A DNA stretch of 5,834 nt, from assembly GCA_964560325.1 (NCBI GenBank), contig CAZLLV010000053.1:1-5834 (forward strand), written 5' to 3'. The translations under genes were made by a program, and so were the position numbers. This document shows, in pieces, positions 4,677-5,834 of this stretch. Source of the stretch: CAZLLV01 sp964560325. GTDB taxonomy: Bacteria; Acidobacteriota; Thermoanaerobaculia; Multivoradales; DATKCC01. The notes under the pieces are model-generated. The model ran no database searches and was not told where the DNA came from. It saw only the letters and a program-made list of their open reading frames with translations. Each line of letters starts with the position of its first letter. Positions within the stretch are counted from its first letter, which is position 1.

Positions 4677-5807
4677 ATGCTGCGACGCCTCGAAGCCGAC
4701 GGTTTCCGCAACCTCCGGCCTCTCGTCTGGGAGCCCGGGCCGGGGCGGCATCTGTTGCTCGGGGGCAACGGGGCCGGCAAGACGAGCGTGCTCGAAGCGG
4801 TCTACGCCGTCGCCACCACGCGGAGCTTCCGCACTCCCCGGCTCGCCGAGTGTGTGCGCCACGGAGCCGACGGCTTCCGGCTGCGGGCCGAGGTCGAGAC
4901 CGCGGCGCGGTCGACGCTCGCCGTCGCCTACACGCTGAGCGACGCCACCGGCTCCTCCGGCCTCGACCGATCGGTCAACGGCGAGCGCGGCCCGCTCGCC
5001 GAGCACCTGGAAGTGCTGCCCGTGGTCGCCTGGAGCACCGCCGACCTGGGAGTCGTCTCCGGCCCTCCGTCGACGCGCCGGCGCTTCCTCGACCGCGGCG
5101 TGGTCAGCCTCCGGCCCGGGGCGCTCGCGGCGCTCCGGCGTTACCGCGAGGCGCTCACCGAGAAGCGCGAGCTCCTGAGCGACCGGCGAGCGTCTCGCGG
5201 GTCGGGCGGGCCGGCCGGGTCGGGCGGCCAGGCGACGCTCGAGACCTGGAACCGGGTCCTCGCCGAGGCGGCGGTCGAGGTGGCACGGCTCCGGGCCGCC
5301 TACGCGCGGGAGCTCGGCCGGCAGGTGGCGGCGGTCCTCGCCGAGGTGGGCGAGACCGGCATCGCCTTCCCGGAGGTGGTCCTCCGCTACCGGCCGTCCC
5401 CCGCCGAGGCGCTGACGGACGCGGAGACGCTCGCCGGCCGTCTCGACCGGGCGGCCGACTCCGAGCGCCGGCGCGGCCTGCCGCTCCTCGGCCCCCACCG
5501 CGACGAGCTCGAGATCGCCTGGGGCGGCCACCCGGCCGACCGGGTCGCCTCGGCGGGGGAGAGGAAGGCGCTGTCGCTCGCGCTCGTCGCGGCCTACGGC
5601 CGGGTGCTCCGGGCCGCCGGCCGCGAGCCCACCCACCTGCTCGACGATCTCGACGCCGAGCTCGCGCCCGATACCCTGGCGGCGCTCTGGAAGACGTTCG
5701 GGAGCGCCACGCAGCTCGTCGCCACGTCGAACCGGCCCGCGGTCTGGAAGGATCTCGCCGTCGATCGCGTCAGCCGCCTCCGGGCGGGTGAGCTGCAAGC
5801 CGAGTGA
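4677..5807 (+). CDS. recF: DNA replication and repair protein RecF
   Basis: 376-residue SMC-like ATPase that, with RecO and RecR, promotes RecA loading at single-strand gaps and stalled forks. Phe-Arg-Asn at 10-12 is typical of the N-terminus. Walker A is Gly29-Gly-Asn-Gly-Ala-Gly-Lys35-Thr36, followed by Thr-Arg-Ser-Phe-Arg-Thr (48-53). The conserved Gly-Pro-His-Arg-Asp-Glu-Leu is at 272-278. The ABC-type signature appears as Ser-Ala-Gly-Glu-Arg-Lys-Ala (292-298), with Glu where E. coli has Gln. Walker B ends in Asp323-Asp324, with Glu328 shortly after. Residues 175-186 are a Gly/Ser-rich tandem (GSGGPA then GSGGQA), a probable flexible linker in the helical lobe. The ATG is preceded by a purine-rich stretch (4654-4666) ten bases away that lies inside the repeat element. 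Length is normal. Separation from dnaN by 410 bp suggests recF need not be tightly co-expressed with it. Confidence 0.96.
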   Translation: MLRRLEADGFRNLRPLVWEPGPGRHLLLGGNGAGKTSVLEAVYAVATTRSFRTPRLAECVRHGADGFRLRAEVETAARSTLAVAYTLSDATGSSGLDRSVNGERGPLAEHLEVLPVVAWSTADLGVVSGPPSTRRRFLDRGVVSLRPGALAALRRYREALTEKRELLSDRRASRGSGGPAGSGGQATLETWNRVLAEAAVEVARLRAAYARELGRQVAAVLAEVGETGIAFPEVVLRYRPSPAEALTDAETLAGRLDRAADSERRRGLPLLGPHRDELEIAWGGHPADRVASAGERKALSLALVAAYGRVLRAAGREPTHLLDDLDAELAPDTLAALWKTFGSATQLVATSNRPAVWKDLAVDRVSRLRAGELQAE

Positions 5808-5834
5808 AGAGAGTCACTTGGGGCACCCGGCGCC
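5804..5834 (+). CDS. Possible start of a downstream gene overlapping the recF stop
   Basis: A GTG at 5804-5806 overlaps the recF TGA in the GTGA arrangement common for translationally coupled genes, and the frame stays open to the window end (Met-Lys-Arg-Val-Thr-Trp-Gly-Thr-Arg-Arg). In many genomes a small DUF721 gene or gyrB follows recF, but ten residues are too few to identify anything. No strong ribosome-binding site precedes it, so the call is weak. Confidence 0.25.
   Translation, partial: MKRVTWGTRR

Noticed and set aside
4613..5791. Plus-strand frame overlapping recF in another phase
   Set aside because: The product is mostly Arg, Ala, Gly and Pro, whereas the overlapping frame at 4677 carries every RecF motif.
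4263..5798. Long minus-strand open frame opposite recF and the repeat element
   Set aside because: It mirrors recF codons, is rich in Arg, Gly and Pro, and shows no domain or ribosome-binding site; a compositional shadow.

Overview
This is a 5.8 kb piece of a high-GC bacterial chromosome covering the replication-initiation neighbourhood: the 3' part of sppA, then complete dnaA, dnaN and recF, all on the + strand. Gene order, GC-rich codon use and the DnaA helix-turn-helix variant (Asn-Asn-Ser-Lys loop, Lys-His-His-Ser-Thr recognition segment) suggest a deep-branching Gram-negative lineage such as Acidobacteriota or a former deltaproteobacterial group. That placement rests on recollection of family sequences and is tentative.

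Layout. Positions 2-1369 encode the C-terminal 455 residues of a long-form SppA signal peptide peptidase; its start lies outside the window. A 200-bp gap (1370-1569) holds a probable dnaA promoter, an 8-bp palindrome, a short hairpin and a DnaA-box-like site. dnaA (1570-2889) starts at GTG and encodes a four-domain initiator. The 264-bp dnaA-dnaN gap (2890-3153) looks like oriC: one good DnaA box, several degenerate ones, and an AT-rich tract just before dnaN. dnaN (3154-4266) encodes the sliding clamp. The 410-bp dnaN-recF gap (4267-4676) is mostly filled by an inverted-repeat element of about 275 bp whose right arm runs up to the recF start. recF (4677-5807) is complete, and a next gene may begin by overlapping its stop codon.

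How it works together. DnaA binds origin boxes and melts the AT-rich DNA, DnaN tethers the replicative polymerase, and RecF supports gap repair at stalled forks. DnaA-box-like sites both upstream and downstream of dnaA suggest a bipartite origin and autoregulation of dnaA.

The core genes are ordinary. The parts worth a second look are noncoding: ten TCC[A/G]CA hexamers concentrated in the two dnaA flanks, a box / GC-cluster / trio-like / AT-rich order before dnaN, and the inverted-repeat element between dnaN and recF.
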